Counted from the first letter of the stretch, positions 25,754 to 34,230 are shown. The stretch is DNA of 64,000 bases from Massilia sp. BJB1822 (GCF_013369485.1 NZ_JABWEB010000005.1:62001-126000), one strand, 5' to 3'. Numbers and translations are program-made. Notes: generated by a model not told the origin, from the letters alone.

Positions 25754-26224
25754 TCAAGCCTGGCTTGCCACAAATTCCAGCACTTCATCGACGTGACCTG
25801 GCACCTTCACGCCTCTCCATTCTTTCACTATTTTGCCGGTAGCGTCAATCACAAACGTGCTGCGCTCGATGCCGCGTACCTGCTTGCCATACATTTGTTT
25901 CAGCTTCATGACGCCGAACTGCTGGCATAAGGCTTCTTCCGGATCGGAGATCAGTTCGAAAGGCAGTTCCAGCTTGGCCTTGAAGTTCTCGTGCGAGCGC
26001 AGCGAATCGCGGCTGATGCCGTAGATCTCGGCGCCGGCCTGGGCGAACTGCTCATGCAGGTCGCGGAAAGCCATGCTCTCGGTGGTGCAGCCCGGCGTAT
26101 TGTCCTTCGGGTAGAAATACAGCACGGTGTATTGGGCCGGCCGGCCGCTGAGCTGGAAGGTCTGGCCGCTGGTCATGGCAGCGGAAAAATCGGCTAAGGG
26201 GGCGAGGGTGGGGCGTTCAGCCAC
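25754..26224 (-). CDS. bcp: peroxiredoxin, BCP/PrxQ family
   Basis: A 156-residue thiol peroxidase of the AhpC/TSA fold that reduces hydrogen peroxide and organic hydroperoxides. The peroxidatic Cys46 lies in YPKDNTPGCTTE. The resolving Cys found five residues later in E. coli BCP is replaced by Met51. The only other cysteine is Cys100 (EEALCQQFGV), so it works either as a 1-Cys enzyme or with an atypical resolving Cys. The length is normal. The Mth938-domain gene lies 70 bp upstream on the same strand. Confidence 0.92.
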   Translation of the reverse strand: MAERPTLAPLADFSAAMTSGQTFQLSGRPAQYTVLYFYPKDNTPGCTTESMAFRDLHEQFAQAGAEIYGISRDSLRSHENFKAKLELPFELISDPEEALCQQFGVMKLKQMYGKQVRGIERSTFVIDATGKIVKEWRGVKVPGHVDEVLEFVASQA

Positions 26225-26294
26225 AGCTTTTCTCCTGGGCGGGGTGGTTGATGTTCTTGTTAGTGTTTTTATGTTGGGGCAACTCCGGCCGTTT

Positions 26295-26678
26295 TCAAGC
26301 GGCCGGTTTTTCGATGATCAGCGCGAGCATGGCCTTGCGGCCTTCTCCCATCAGGATGTTGTAGGTGCGGCAGGCGGCATTGGTGTCCATGCACTCGACG
26401 CCGATGCGGCGCTCGGTCAGCGGCGCGGTCAGCTTCGGATGCACGAAGCGCTGGCGCTCGCCGGTGCCGAGAATGACCACGTCCGGCGCGTCGGCCAGCA
26501 TCTGCTCGAAGTGCTCCTGACCCAGTTCCTCGAAGCGCGCCACATTCCAGGCGCGCGGCGCCGTTTCCGGCAGCACCAGCAGGCTGTAATCGAAAGGTTT
26601 GGCGTTGATTTCCACGCCGCCGGCGAAGTAGCCGGTCACGGTCTGGTATTGTTGGGTGCTGTTGGAATGGAGCTTCAT
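26295..26678 (-). CDS. Mth938-domain (DUF498/NDUFAF3-like) protein
   Basis: A 127-residue cytoplasmic protein with the family core GYFAGGVEINAKPFDYSLLVLP, the PDVVILGTGERQRFVHP motif and the conserved end NILMGEGRKAMLALII. Bacterial members are often linked with respiratory complex I or membrane-protein assembly, by relation to NDUFAF3, but the exact function is unknown. It precedes bcp on the same strand and is divergent from alaA. Confidence 0.88.
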   Translation of the reverse strand: MKLHSNSTQQYQTVTGYFAGGVEINAKPFDYSLLVLPETAPRAWNVARFEELGQEHFEQMLADAPDVVILGTGERQRFVHPKLTAPLTERRIGVECMDTNAACRTYNILMGEGRKAMLALIIEKPAA

Positions 26679-26867
26679 GGGGACTATTTCACGCCAGGCG
26701 GCGCGTATCTGTTCGCAAAAGAGCGCCTATTGTAACGTTTACCTTTTATTTACGGACCCGGAAGGTTGATTAAATCAGGCGCTTTCGGCAGAATGGGTAT
26801 TTTCGCAATGCAGCATCGGGCCGCGCGCCCGGCGCCATTGGGCCTCAGACGAGATAGGGATGTGATT

Positions 26868-28091
26868 TTGCGACCGATTCAAAAATCGAACAAGCTGGCG
26901 GAAGTCTGTTATGAAATTCGTGGTCCGGTGCCGGAAAAGGCGCGCCAGATGGAAGAAGAGGGCCACAAGATCACCAAGCTGAATATCGGCAACCTGGCGG
27001 TGTTCGGCTTCGATCCGCCCGACGAAATCGTCCACGACATGATGGTCAACCTGCCCAATGCGGCCGGGTATACCGATTCCAAGGGCATGTTCGCGCCGCG
27101 CAAGGCCGTCATGCACTACACCCAGAGCAAGAACATCGCCGATGTCGGCATCGACGACATCTACCTGGGCAATGGCGCCTCCGAGCTGATCGTGATGTCG
27201 ATGAACGCGCTGCTCAACAACGGCGACGAAGTGCTGGTGCCGGCGCCCGACTATCCGCTGTGGACGGCGGCGGTCAGCCTGTCCGGCGGCCGCCCGGTGC
27301 ACTATGTCTGCGACGAGCAGCAGGACTGGTATCCCGACATCGAGGACATGCGCCGCAAGATCACCTCGAACACCAAGGCCATCGTCGTCATCAACCCCAA
27401 CAACCCGACCGGGGCGCTGTACCCGGACGAGGTGCTGTTGCAGATCATCGAGCTGGCGCGCCAGCACCAGCTCATCATTTACGCCGACGAAATCTACGAC
27501 AAGGTGCTGTACGACGGCAACCAGCACACCTCCATCGCCTCCCTGTGCGAGGACGTGCTGTGTGTGACCTTCAACGGCCTGTCGAAGAACTACCGGTCCT
27601 GCGGCTACCGCGCCGGCTGGATGGTGGTATCGGGCGAAAAGAAGCATGCCAAAGACTATATCGAGGGCCTGAACATGCTGGCATCGATGCGTCTTTGCGC
27701 CAATGCACCGGGGCAGTTTGCCATCCAGACTGCACTCGGCGGCTACCAGAGCATACAAGATTTGGTGGGGCCGGGCGGGCGCCTGCTCAAGCAACGCGAT
27801 CTCGCTTACCAGCTGCTGACCGAGATTCCCGGCGTCAGCGTGGTCAAGCCAAAAGCGGCGCTGTACATGTTCCCGCGTCTCGATCCGAAGATCTACCCGA
27901 TCGCGGATGACCAGCAGTTCGCTTACGATCTGCTGGCTGAAACAAAAGTCCTGATCGTTCAAGGCACTGGCTTCAACTGGATCGCGCCGGACCACTTCCG
28001 CGTCGTGTTCCTGCCGAATACCGATGACATGAGCGACGCCTTCGGCCGCATCGCCCGCTTCCTGGACGGCTACCGAAAGCGGCAGGGCTAA
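26868..28091 (+). CDS. alaA: PLP-dependent alanine aminotransferase (AlaA type)
   Basis: A class I aminotransferase that forms alanine from pyruvate and glutamate. The TTG at 26868 is chosen: AGGGA lies 7 nt upstream, and the product (MRPIQKSNKLAEVCYEIRGP) aligns from residue 1 with E. coli AlaA. It gives 407 residues against 405 there. PLP contacts include NPNNPTG and the Schiff-base lysine Lys240 in FNGLSKNYR. The final NIGNLAVFGFDPP differs from the usual NPAPFGF. The next gene, homoserine dehydrogenase, starts 46 bp downstream, a pairing common in betaproteobacteria. Confidence 0.9.
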   Translation: MRPIQKSNKLAEVCYEIRGPVPEKARQMEEEGHKITKLNIGNLAVFGFDPPDEIVHDMMVNLPNAAGYTDSKGMFAPRKAVMHYTQSKNIADVGIDDIYLGNGASELIVMSMNALLNNGDEVLVPAPDYPLWTAAVSLSGGRPVHYVCDEQQDWYPDIEDMRRKITSNTKAIVVINPNNPTGALYPDEVLLQIIELARQHQLIIYADEIYDKVLYDGNQHTSIASLCEDVLCVTFNGLSKNYRSCGYRAGWMVVSGEKKHAKDYIEGLNMLASMRLCANAPGQFAIQTALGGYQSIQDLVGPGGRLLKQRDLAYQLLTEIPGVSVVKPKAALYMFPRLDPKIYPIADDQQFAYDLLAETKVLIVQGTGFNWIAPDHFRVVFLPNTDDMSDAFGRIARFLDGYRKRQG

Positions 28092-28137
28092 CCGATCAAC
28101 CGCGCCGGCCAGCCGGCGCCGTACTCAAACGAGATTT

Positions 28138-29460
28138 ATGAAACCCATCAAAGTAGGCCTGTTAGGCATTGGCACCGTCGGTTCCGGCACCTTCAACGTA
28201 CTGTCGCGTAATCAGGAAGAGATTATGCGCCGCGCTGGCCGCGGCATTGAAATTGTGGCCGTGGCCGACCTGAACACCGCGCGCGCCACCGAACTGACCG
28301 GCGGCAAAGTGCGCGTGGTGGCGGACGGCAACGAGATCGTCAACGATCCCGAGATCGACATCGTCATCGAGCTGATTGGCGGCTACGGCATCGCCAAGGA
28401 GCTGGTGCTGAAGGCGATCGCCAACGGCAAGCACGTCGTCACCGCCAACAAGGCACTGCTGGCCGCCCACGGCAACGAAATCTTCGCCGCGGCGCAAGCC
28501 AAGGGCGTGATGGTCGCTTTCGAAGCAGCGGTTGCGGGCGGCATCCCCATCATCAAGGCGCTGCGCGAAGGCCTGACCGCCAACCGCATCGAATGGATCG
28601 CCGGCATCATCAACGGCACCACCAACTTCATCCTGTCCGAGATGCGCGATAAGGGCCTGGACTTCGACACCGTGCTGAAAGAAGCGCAGAAGCTGGGCTA
28701 CGCCGAAGCCGACCCCACCTTCGACATCGAAGGCGTGGACGCCGCGCACAAGGCCACCATCATGTCGGCCATCGCCTTCGGCATTCCGGTGCAATTCGCC
28801 AAAGCCCACGTGGAAGGCATCACCAAGCTGCAGGCGGTGGACATCAAATACGCCGAACAGCTGGGCTACCGCATCAAGCTGCTGGGCATCACCAAGCGCA
28901 CCGTGGTCAATGGCGCCGAAGGCATCGAACTGCGCGTGCACCCGACGCTGATCCCGGCCAAGCGCCTGATCGCCAACGTCGAAGGCGCGATGAACGCGGT
29001 GCTGGTGCACGGCGACGCCATCGGCGCCACGCTGTACTACGGCAAGGGCGCCGGCGCCGAGCCGACCGCTTCGGCCGTGATTGCCGACCTGGTCGACATC
29101 ACCCGCCTGGCCACGGCTGATCCTGAGCACCGCGTGCCGCACCTGGCCTTCCAGCCGAACGCGCTGACCGACATCGCCATCCTGCCGATGAGCGAGATCA
29201 CCACCAGCTACTACCTGCGCCTGCATGTGGCCGACCGTCCCGGCGTGCTGGCCGATCTGACCCGCATCCTGGCCGACGGCGGCATCTCCATCGACGCCAT
29301 GCTGCAAAAAGAGCCGGCCGAAGGCGACACCCACACCGACATCATCATGCTGACCCACCAGACCCAGGAAAAGCATGTCGACGCCGCCATCGCCAAGATG
29401 GAAGCCCTGCCCACCGTGGTCGGCAGCGTCACCCGCATCCGCCTCGAAAACCTCAGCTAA
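28138..29460 (+). CDS. hom: homoserine dehydrogenase
   Basis: A 440-residue enzyme that reduces aspartate semialdehyde to homoserine for threonine and methionine synthesis. A Rossmann NAD(P) site is at the N-terminus (GLLGIGTVGSGTF), followed by the catalytic domain with GIINGTTNFIL and the ADPTFDIEGVDAAHK motif. A C-terminal ACT domain (about residues 350-430, LHVADRPGVLADLTRIL) suggests feedback inhibition by threonine. It probably shares a transcript with alaA. Threonine synthase, often the next gene in relatives, is not here. Confidence 0.95.
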   Translation: MKPIKVGLLGIGTVGSGTFNVLSRNQEEIMRRAGRGIEIVAVADLNTARATELTGGKVRVVADGNEIVNDPEIDIVIELIGGYGIAKELVLKAIANGKHVVTANKALLAAHGNEIFAAAQAKGVMVAFEAAVAGGIPIIKALREGLTANRIEWIAGIINGTTNFILSEMRDKGLDFDTVLKEAQKLGYAEADPTFDIEGVDAAHKATIMSAIAFGIPVQFAKAHVEGITKLQAVDIKYAEQLGYRIKLLGITKRTVVNGAEGIELRVHPTLIPAKRLIANVEGAMNAVLVHGDAIGATLYYGKGAGAEPTASAVIADLVDITRLATADPEHRVPHLAFQPNALTDIAILPMSEITTSYYLRLHVADRPGVLADLTRILADGGISIDAMLQKEPAEGDTHTDIIMLTHQTQEKHVDAAIAKMEALPTVVGSVTRIRLENLS

Positions 29461-29466
29461 AAAAAG

Positions 29467-29492
29467 CGGGCGCTGTCGGTGAACAGCGCCCG
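29467..29492 (-). terminator. intrinsic terminator of the BON-domain gene
   Basis: A 10-bp GC-rich stem (CGGGCGCTGT / ACAGCGCCCG) with a 6-nt loop. On the minus strand it is followed by a run of T (the A-run 29459-29465), which makes it a good terminator for the BON gene that ends at 29563. Read from the other side it may also stop transcripts of hom. Confidence 0.85.
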
Positions 29493-29562
29493 GTAAGGGG
29501 AGGTACTTCTACTACTCTCTCGGTACAACTTACTGCGGTACTACGGGTACAACGGGGAAAGC

Positions 29563-29880
29563 TTATTTGCTGGCGACGGTCAGTTCGCTTTTCACTTCCT
29601 TGACCCCAGCCACGGCGGAGGCGGCCTGAATCGCCTTGGTGCCGACATCGGTGTTGGCGACAGTGCCGCTCAGTACGACCACGCCTTGGGTGCTGCTGAC
29701 GTTGATCTGTTTCTGGTCGGCCAGGGCGGCCTTCACTTTCGCGGCCAGCGCGGCATCGGTGGTGGCGCCTGCGCCAGCCAGAGCGGCGTCTTGTTGCGGA
29801 TCAGCGGCAACGGCGGCGAACGAAGCGGTGCCCAGGGCGGCGGCGGTCAGCAGGGTAGCGATCAGATTGGTTTTACGCAT
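29563..29880 (-). CDS. periplasmic BON-domain protein, predicted sigma-54/GlrR target
   Basis: A 105-residue exported protein: signal peptide (about residues 1-26, ending AVAA) and one BON domain (about 40-102, DAALAAKVKAALADQKQINVSSTQGVVVLSGTV...GVKEVKSEL). BON domains bind phospholipid or other envelope components, as in OsmY and DolP, which have two each. The start at 29880 is set by AAAGGAG just upstream. A sigma-54 promoter (29934-29949), an IHF-type site and two GlrR-type sites lie upstream and a strong terminator follows, so it forms a single-gene transcript. A role in envelope stress is inferred from this regulation. Confidence 0.88.
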   Translation of the reverse strand: MRKTNLIATLLTAAALGTASFAAVAADPQQDAALAGAGATTDAALAAKVKAALADQKQINVSSTQGVVVLSGTVANTDVGTKAIQAASAVAGVKEVKSELTVASK

Positions 29881-29933
29881 GCTCTTATCTCCTTTGAGTT
29901 GATGAAAACGCCGTGTGACGTTACTGCTCATAT

Positions 29934-29949
29934 AGCAAAGGGCGTGCCA
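29934..29949 (-). promoter_or_regulatory. sigma-54 (-24/-12) promoter of the BON gene
   Basis: On the minus strand TGGCACG-N4-TTGCT matches the RpoN consensus, with GG and GC exactly 10 nt apart. The predicted transcription start is near 29923, giving a ~43-nt leader before the BON ATG. The activator sites and IHF-type site upstream support the call. Confidence 0.88.
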
Positions 29950-29968
29950 GCTATAAAAATTCCCATGA

Positions 29969-29981
29969 AATCAAGGGCTTG
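29969..29981 (-). promoter_or_regulatory. IHF-type site between activator sites and sigma-54 promoter
   Basis: AATCAAGGGCTTG on the + strand matches the IHF consensus WATCAA-N4-TTR at every defined position. It lies between the -24/-12 element and the nearest GlrR-type site, where a bend would bring the activator to the polymerase. Confidence 0.6.
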
Positions 29982-30033
29982 AAGTTGTGGGCTGATTTTG
30001 CCGAGGAAATCGGGGCGGAAAATGCAGTGAATC

Positions 30034-30051
30034 TGTCGTGATACAGCGACA
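30034..30051. promoter_or_regulatory. GlrR-type activator site 1 (TGTC-N10-GACA)
   Basis: TGTC-GTGATACAGC-GACA fits the GlrR (QseF) consensus known from enterobacteria. The arms extend into a perfect 9-bp inverted repeat, AATCTGTCG (30030-30038) and CGACAGATT (30047-30055). It centres about 120 bp upstream of the predicted sigma-54 start. Confidence 0.82.
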
Positions 30052-30092
30052 GATTTCACCGTCCTGCGATTAAGTGCTTGATATTTCACGAA

Positions 30093-31481
30093 TTATTCCT
30101 GTCGCTCCGGGGCGACAGCGGCATTTTCAGTGCGAAATTGGCTGGCGTGCAGGTCGTATTTCTGCAGCAGGCGGTAGAACTCCGTGCGGTTGCGCTCGGC
30201 CAGGCGGGCGGCGTCGGCGACATTGCCGTCGGTCAGTTTGAGCAGCTGCACCAGGTAGTTGCGCTCGAAGCGCTGCTTGGCCTCGGTATAGCTGAGCACG
30301 TCCAACGAGGGCACGCGCAGGGCGCGCTGCACCAGCGAGAGCGGCACCAGCGGCGCCGTCGCCAGCGCGCAGACGTGTTCCACCACGTTGTACAGCTGGC
30401 GCACATTGCCGGGCCAGGAAGCCCGCGTCAGTGCCTCCAGCGCGTCGGGCGCATAGCCTTTCACCGATTTTTGATACTTGGCGGCCAGCGCGTGCAGGAA
30501 GCGCGTCGCCAGCAGGCCGATATCCTCGCGCCGCTGCGCCAGCGGTGGCAGGGTCAGGGTGATCACGTTCAAACGGTAATACAGGTCTTCGCGGAACTGG
30601 CCTTCCAGCATGGCGGCATCCAGGTCGCGGTGGGTGGCGGACAGGATGCGCACATCGACCGGCCGCCCCGCATCGGAACCGAGCTGGCGCACCACCCGTT
30701 CCTGCAGCACGCGCAGCAGCTTCACCTGCAGCAGCAGCGGCATATCGCCGATCTCGTCGAGGAAGAGGGTGCCGCCGTCGGCCGCCTGCACCAGGCCTTC
30801 GCGGCTGGCCACCGCGCCGGTGTAGGCGCCTTTCACATGGCCGAACAGTTCGGATTCCAGCAGCTGCTCGGGAATCGCGCCGCAGTTGACGGCGATGAAG
30901 GGCGCGGCGGCGCGGCGGCTGGCGCGGTGGATGGCGCGCGCCAGCAATTCCTTGCCGGTGCCGCTTTCGCCGCGTATCAGTACGCTGGCGTCGGAGACGG
31001 CCACCAGGCGCGCTTCGGCCAGCAGCTCGGCCATGGACTGGCTGCGGCTCACGATCTCCTCGCGCCAGCTCTCGTCGCTGGATGGCGTGGCGGCCGGCGG
31101 GGCGCTCAGGCTCAAGGCCTGTTCGATGCGCTCCAGCAGCAGCTTGGCGTCGAAAGGCTTGGTCAGATAGGCGTAGGCGCCCAGCGTGGTCGCTTCCACC
31201 GCGTCGGGAATGGTGCCGTGGGCGGTGAGCAGGATCACCGGCAGGGCCGGATACTGCCGGCGGATCTGCTGGAACAGCGCCATGCCGTCGCGCCCCGGCA
31301 GGCGGACATCGCTGATGACCAGTGAGGGCAGCTCGATCGACAGCCGCACCAGCGCCGCTTCCGCGCTGTCCACGCCCGTTACGCGGTAGCCGTTGGCCGA
31401 CAGGCGCATCGATAGAAGACGCAGCAGGTCGGCATCGTCGTCCACCAGCAGCAGGCGCGGTCCGTGTTCCATGGCGCTCAT
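30093..31481 (-). CDS. glrR: sigma-54-dependent response regulator GlrR (QseF)
   Basis: A 462-residue activator. The receiver domain (about residues 8-120) has Asp58 as phosphorylation site (VISDVRLPG). The AAA+ domain (about 145-375) has Walker A GESGTGKE at 171-178 and the sigma-54-contacting loop GAYTGA at 218-223, in place of the more common GAFTGA. A Fis-type helix-turn-helix lies near the end (VADAARLAERNRTEFYRLL). The start at 31481 overlaps the qseG stop (ATGA). The operon order and the two TGTC-N10-GACA sites just downstream support GlrR rather than a generic NtrC-type protein. Confidence 0.9.
   Translation of the reverse strand: MSAMEHGPRLLLVDDDADLLRLLSMRLSANGYRVTGVDSAEAALVRLSIELPSLVISDVRLPGRDGMALFQQIRRQYPALPVILLTAHGTIPDAVEATTLGAYAYLTKPFDAKLLLERIEQALSLSAPPAATPSSDESWREEIVSRSQSMAELLAEARLVAVSDASVLIRGESGTGKELLARAIHRASRRAAAPFIAVNCGAIPEQLLESELFGHVKGAYTGAVASREGLVQAADGGTLFLDEIGDMPLLLQVKLLRVLQERVVRQLGSDAGRPVDVRILSATHRDLDAAMLEGQFREDLYYRLNVITLTLPPLAQRREDIGLLATRFLHALAAKYQKSVKGYAPDALEALTRASWPGNVRQLYNVVEHVCALATAPLVPLSLVQRALRVPSLDVLSYTEAKQRFERNYLVQLLKLTDGNVADAARLAERNRTEFYRLLQKYDLHASQFRTENAAVAPERQE
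30100..30117. promoter_or_regulatory. GlrR-type activator site 2, inside the 3' end of glrR
   Basis: TGTC-GCTCCGGGGC-GACA fits the same consensus and centres 66 bp from site 1, about 185 bp upstream of the sigma-54 start. It is encoded within the last codons of glrR itself. Confidence 0.75.
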
Positions 31482-32089
31482 CCCTTGCTCCCGCCGCCCG
31501 AGCTGGTGCCGGCGGAAGGCCGTACCGGCAAGCCGCGCTCGATGGCTTTCAGCGCTTCCAGCGTATCGTTGAGTTGTTCGGTCTTGCGCTGGTTGTCCTT
31601 CAATTGCACTTGCAGCTTCTCGTTCTGTTCGGACAGGCGGCGCGCTTCGGCGCAATGGCTGGACATGAGCTGGGCCAGCGGCTTGAGCGTCACGGCTTCG
31701 GCCTCGCTGGTGCTGGCTACGCTGTCGAACAGGGACTGGGCGCGTGCCAGGTCGCCGCCGCCGCGCGTGAGCATCAGAATCATCCCTGTCTGCAGCGCGA
31801 TCTTGGGCGTTTTCTGCTGCAGGCTGATGCCGCTCAATTCCTTCAGCAGCTCGCCCTGGGTCATGCGCCGCAGCGACTGGTGGTAGGCCAGCAGCGGCGC
31901 CACCTCGTCCGGCGGCGCCACTGGGAGCATGGCTTGCGCCTGCGGCGCGACGGCGGGCAGCGCCGGCATGGCCGATGGCTGCTGGCGTGGATGGTAGGCG
32001 CAGGCGCTCAAGAGCGCCAGGCAAAGCGGCAGCAGGCCTAGCCAGCGGCCGGACGGGGGCAACGCGATGGTGCGGAGTTTAGTCGTCAT
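31478..32089 (-). CDS. qseG: QseG-like outer-membrane lipoprotein
   Basis: A 203-residue protein with a lipobox LLSAC (Cys30) and a helical body; a coiled-coil segment (about residues 145-190, CAEARRLSEQNEKLQVQLKDNQRK) lies near the end. In enterobacteria QseG interacts with GlrK and is encoded between glrK and glrR, as here. It overlaps the kinase by 11 bp and glrR by 4 bp, indicating tight translational coupling. Confidence 0.8.
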   Translation of the reverse strand: MTTKLRTIALPPSGRWLGLLPLCLALLSACAYHPRQQPSAMPALPAVAPQAQAMLPVAPPDEVAPLLAYHQSLRRMTQGELLKELSGISLQQKTPKIALQTGMILMLTRGGGDLARAQSLFDSVASTSEAEAVTLKPLAQLMSSHCAEARRLSEQNEKLQVQLKDNQRKTEQLNDTLEALKAIERGLPVRPSAGTSSGGGSKG

Positions 32090-33500
32090 AAGGCAGTTCG
32101 AGATGGAAGTGCGCTCCTTGCAGGGAGGGCAGGAGTTGCAAGCTGCCGCCGTGCGCCGCGATGTACTCGCGCACGATGGACAGGCCTATGCCATTGCCGC
32201 GGCGCGCGCCCTGCGGCTGGCGTTCGCCCTGATAGAAGGGCTCGAAAATATGTTCGGCGTCGGCCGGCGCCACGCCCGCGCCCTGGTCCATGCAGTCCAG
32301 GTGCAGGCGGCCGCCATGCTCAGCCAGCGTAAAGCGTACCGTGCCGCCGCGCGGGCTGAAACGCACGGCGTTCGACAGCAGGTTGCCGATGACCACGGCC
32401 AGCTTGTCGGCATCGATGGTGATGGGAGATGCCGCGCCTTCCAGCGCCACGCCCACGCCTTGCGCCTGCCATTGCAGGCGCTGGCTGTCCACCACGCGCC
32501 GCAGCAGGGCCGCCATATCGGTGCTGGTGCGGCGCAGATGCTGGGCGTCGAAGGTGGCGGCGTTGTAGCGCAGCAGGTCTTCGATCTGGTTTTGCAGCGA
32601 GCCGGTGTTCTGGCGCAGGATGGCGGCGATCTCGCGCTGGTTCGGCGTCAAAGGGCCGGCCACCTGGTCTTCCAGCAGGGAGACGCCTTCCACCAGCGCC
32701 GCCAGCGGGGTTTTCAGTTCGTGCGAGATATGGCGCAGGAAGCGTTCCTTGTCTGCTTCCAGTCCGGCCAGGCGCTGGCGCAGCCAGTCCAGGTGGCGGC
32801 CCAGGTGCTGCAGATCGTCCGGCCCCTGCACCTCGACCGGCAGGTCGTAGCGCCGCCCGCCCAGTTGGCCGATGGCGCTTTCGATCTGGCGCAGAGGACG
32901 CGACAGCCACATGCCGAAGCCCAGGGCCAGGGCCGCCGCCAGCGCAATGGAGAACAGCACCTGGCCGGTCAGCACATTGCGGCGCTGTTCCAGTTCGGCC
33001 AGTAGCAGGCCGTTGCGGCGCTCGACTTCGCGTTTGACCTCGTCGGCCAGCGTGTCGTTCAGCACGGGCAGGCGGGCCAAGGCCTGGTTCAGGATCTGCT
33101 GGCGCGTGCCGCGCCGTCCTTTGGCCGTTTGCAGCACGGCCCATGCGGCTTCGCCATGCTGGCGCCATTCGGCGAAGGCGGGCGCCGCCTCGCCGGGCAG
33201 GCCGGTAGCCAGCGCATCGAGGGCGAGGCGGGCGTCGCGCCAGGCTTCGACATAGCGTTCGCGGAAGGCGGCATCGTCCAGCACCAGGAATTGGCGCGCG
33301 CTGCGCTCCATGGTGATGCTGCGCTCGGCCAGACGCTGGGCGCTGGCGCTCAGGGCCAGCGCATCCTGGCCCATGGCGCGGCTGTGTTCAGCCAGCCGGT
33401 CCAGCGTCAGCAGGGCGTGGATCGAGGTGGCGCTCAGCAATAGGGCTATCAGCAGGAAGGCGCCCAGCAGCAATTGGCGAAACGAGAGTTTCGTGAACAT
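32079..33500 (-). CDS. glrK: sensor histidine kinase GlrK (QseE)
   Basis: A 473-residue inner-membrane kinase. Two membrane helices (about residues 11-30 and 178-198) flank a helical periplasmic sensor region, then HAMP (about 195-245), HisKA with the phosphorylated His in RHISHELKTPL (about residue 256) and a HATPase domain (N box NLLSNAVRF, G boxes DQGAGV and GNGIGLSI). The organisation and the downstream qseG-glrR order match the GlrK/QseE system, which responds to envelope stress. It is first in the three-gene operon. Confidence 0.88.
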   Translation of the reverse strand: MFTKLSFRQLLLGAFLLIALLLSATSIHALLTLDRLAEHSRAMGQDALALSASAQRLAERSITMERSARQFLVLDDAAFRERYVEAWRDARLALDALATGLPGEAAPAFAEWRQHGEAAWAVLQTAKGRRGTRQQILNQALARLPVLNDTLADEVKREVERRNGLLLAELEQRRNVLTGQVLFSIALAAALALGFGMWLSRPLRQIESAIGQLGGRRYDLPVEVQGPDDLQHLGRHLDWLRQRLAGLEADKERFLRHISHELKTPLAALVEGVSLLEDQVAGPLTPNQREIAAILRQNTGSLQNQIEDLLRYNAATFDAQHLRRTSTDMAALLRRVVDSQRLQWQAQGVGVALEGAASPITIDADKLAVVIGNLLSNAVRFSPRGGTVRFTLAEHGGRLHLDCMDQGAGVAPADAEHIFEPFYQGERQPQGARRGNGIGLSIVREYIAAHGGSLQLLPSLQGAHFHLELPYDD

Positions 33501-33576
33501 GAAGATGGCGGGCTTGGAAGCGTTAACCCGGCCATCTTAGACAAGTCGGCTGAAACCCGGCGTCCGATTGGACGGG

Positions 33577-34230
33577 CTATTCGTCCATATTCCACACATA
33601 CTGCATGCGGGTCCAGGACTCCTGGGCTACACCGTCCACCGTACCCGGCTTGAAGCGGCACAGCCCCAGCCCGGCCTGGGCGGCGCGGTCCAGCTCACGC
33701 GAGCCGCTCGATTTCTCGATGCGCGCTTCTTTCACCTTGCCATCTACACCGATCAGGAAGGCCAGCATGACGGTGCCGGTATCGCCGTTGCGCAGCGCCT
33801 TGGGCGGGTACTCGGGCTTGGCGCAGGCGCTGGCGTCGACCACGGCGGCCACGCGCAGCGGAGCGCGCGGCGTTTCCCTGGCGGCGGGAGCTACCTCTGT
33901 TGCGGAGCCGCTGCGCGTGCCGCTTTCCGGCGGCGGCGCATCGTCGGCGGGGCGGGTGCGGATGACCGGCTCGCTCGACTGAGTGACGTTGTCTGGCAGG
34001 TGCGGTGCTACCGGTGCCGGCGGCTGGCGCAGATTGTCCAGCGGTTCGGGTTGCGGCTCCGGCGGCTTGGGTTCCTCCCAGGGCGTGTCCACCAGGTTGA
34101 CGACATGGGGCGGCGTCCGGGGCAGGCGGATGGTGTTGTTGTGCAGCAGGAAGCCGAAGGCGGCCAGATGCAAAAGGGCGATGGCGACGGCGCTGCTTTT
34201 ATTGCGCGGCTGCTGGAGGGAATAGCTCAT
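33577..34230 (-). CDS. TonB-family energy transducer
   Basis: A 217-residue protein with an N-terminal membrane anchor (about residues 13-30), a Pro/Glu-rich periplasmic spacer (about 48-110) and a C-terminal TonB domain (about 130-215; YPPKALRNGDTGTVMLAFLIGVDGKV). It would couple the proton motive force to outer-membrane receptors such as the one at 15436. No exbB or exbD gene is nearby. AAGGAG precedes the ATG. It is divergent from a NarL-type response regulator gene. Confidence 0.87.
   Translation of the reverse strand: MSYSLQQPRNKSSAVAIALLHLAAFGFLLHNNTIRLPRTPPHVVNLVDTPWEEPKPPEPQPEPLDNLRQPPAPVAPHLPDNVTQSSEPVIRTRPADDAPPPESGTRSGSATEVAPAARETPRAPLRVAAVVDASACAKPEYPPKALRNGDTGTVMLAFLIGVDGKVKEARIEKSSGSRELDRAAQAGLGLCRFKPGTVDGVAQESWTRMQYVWNMDE

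Noticed and set aside
26286..26308. CCGGCCG/CGGCCGG hairpin followed by TTTTT on the + strand as a terminator
   Set aside because: No + strand gene ends there, and the T-run is the coding sequence of the Mth938-type gene. On the minus strand no U-run follows.
28101..28120. GCGCCGGC-CA-GCCGGCGC palindrome between alaA and hom as terminator
   Set aside because: The loop is only 2 nt, no T-run follows, and alaA-hom look like one operon. It could be a minor RNA structure at most.
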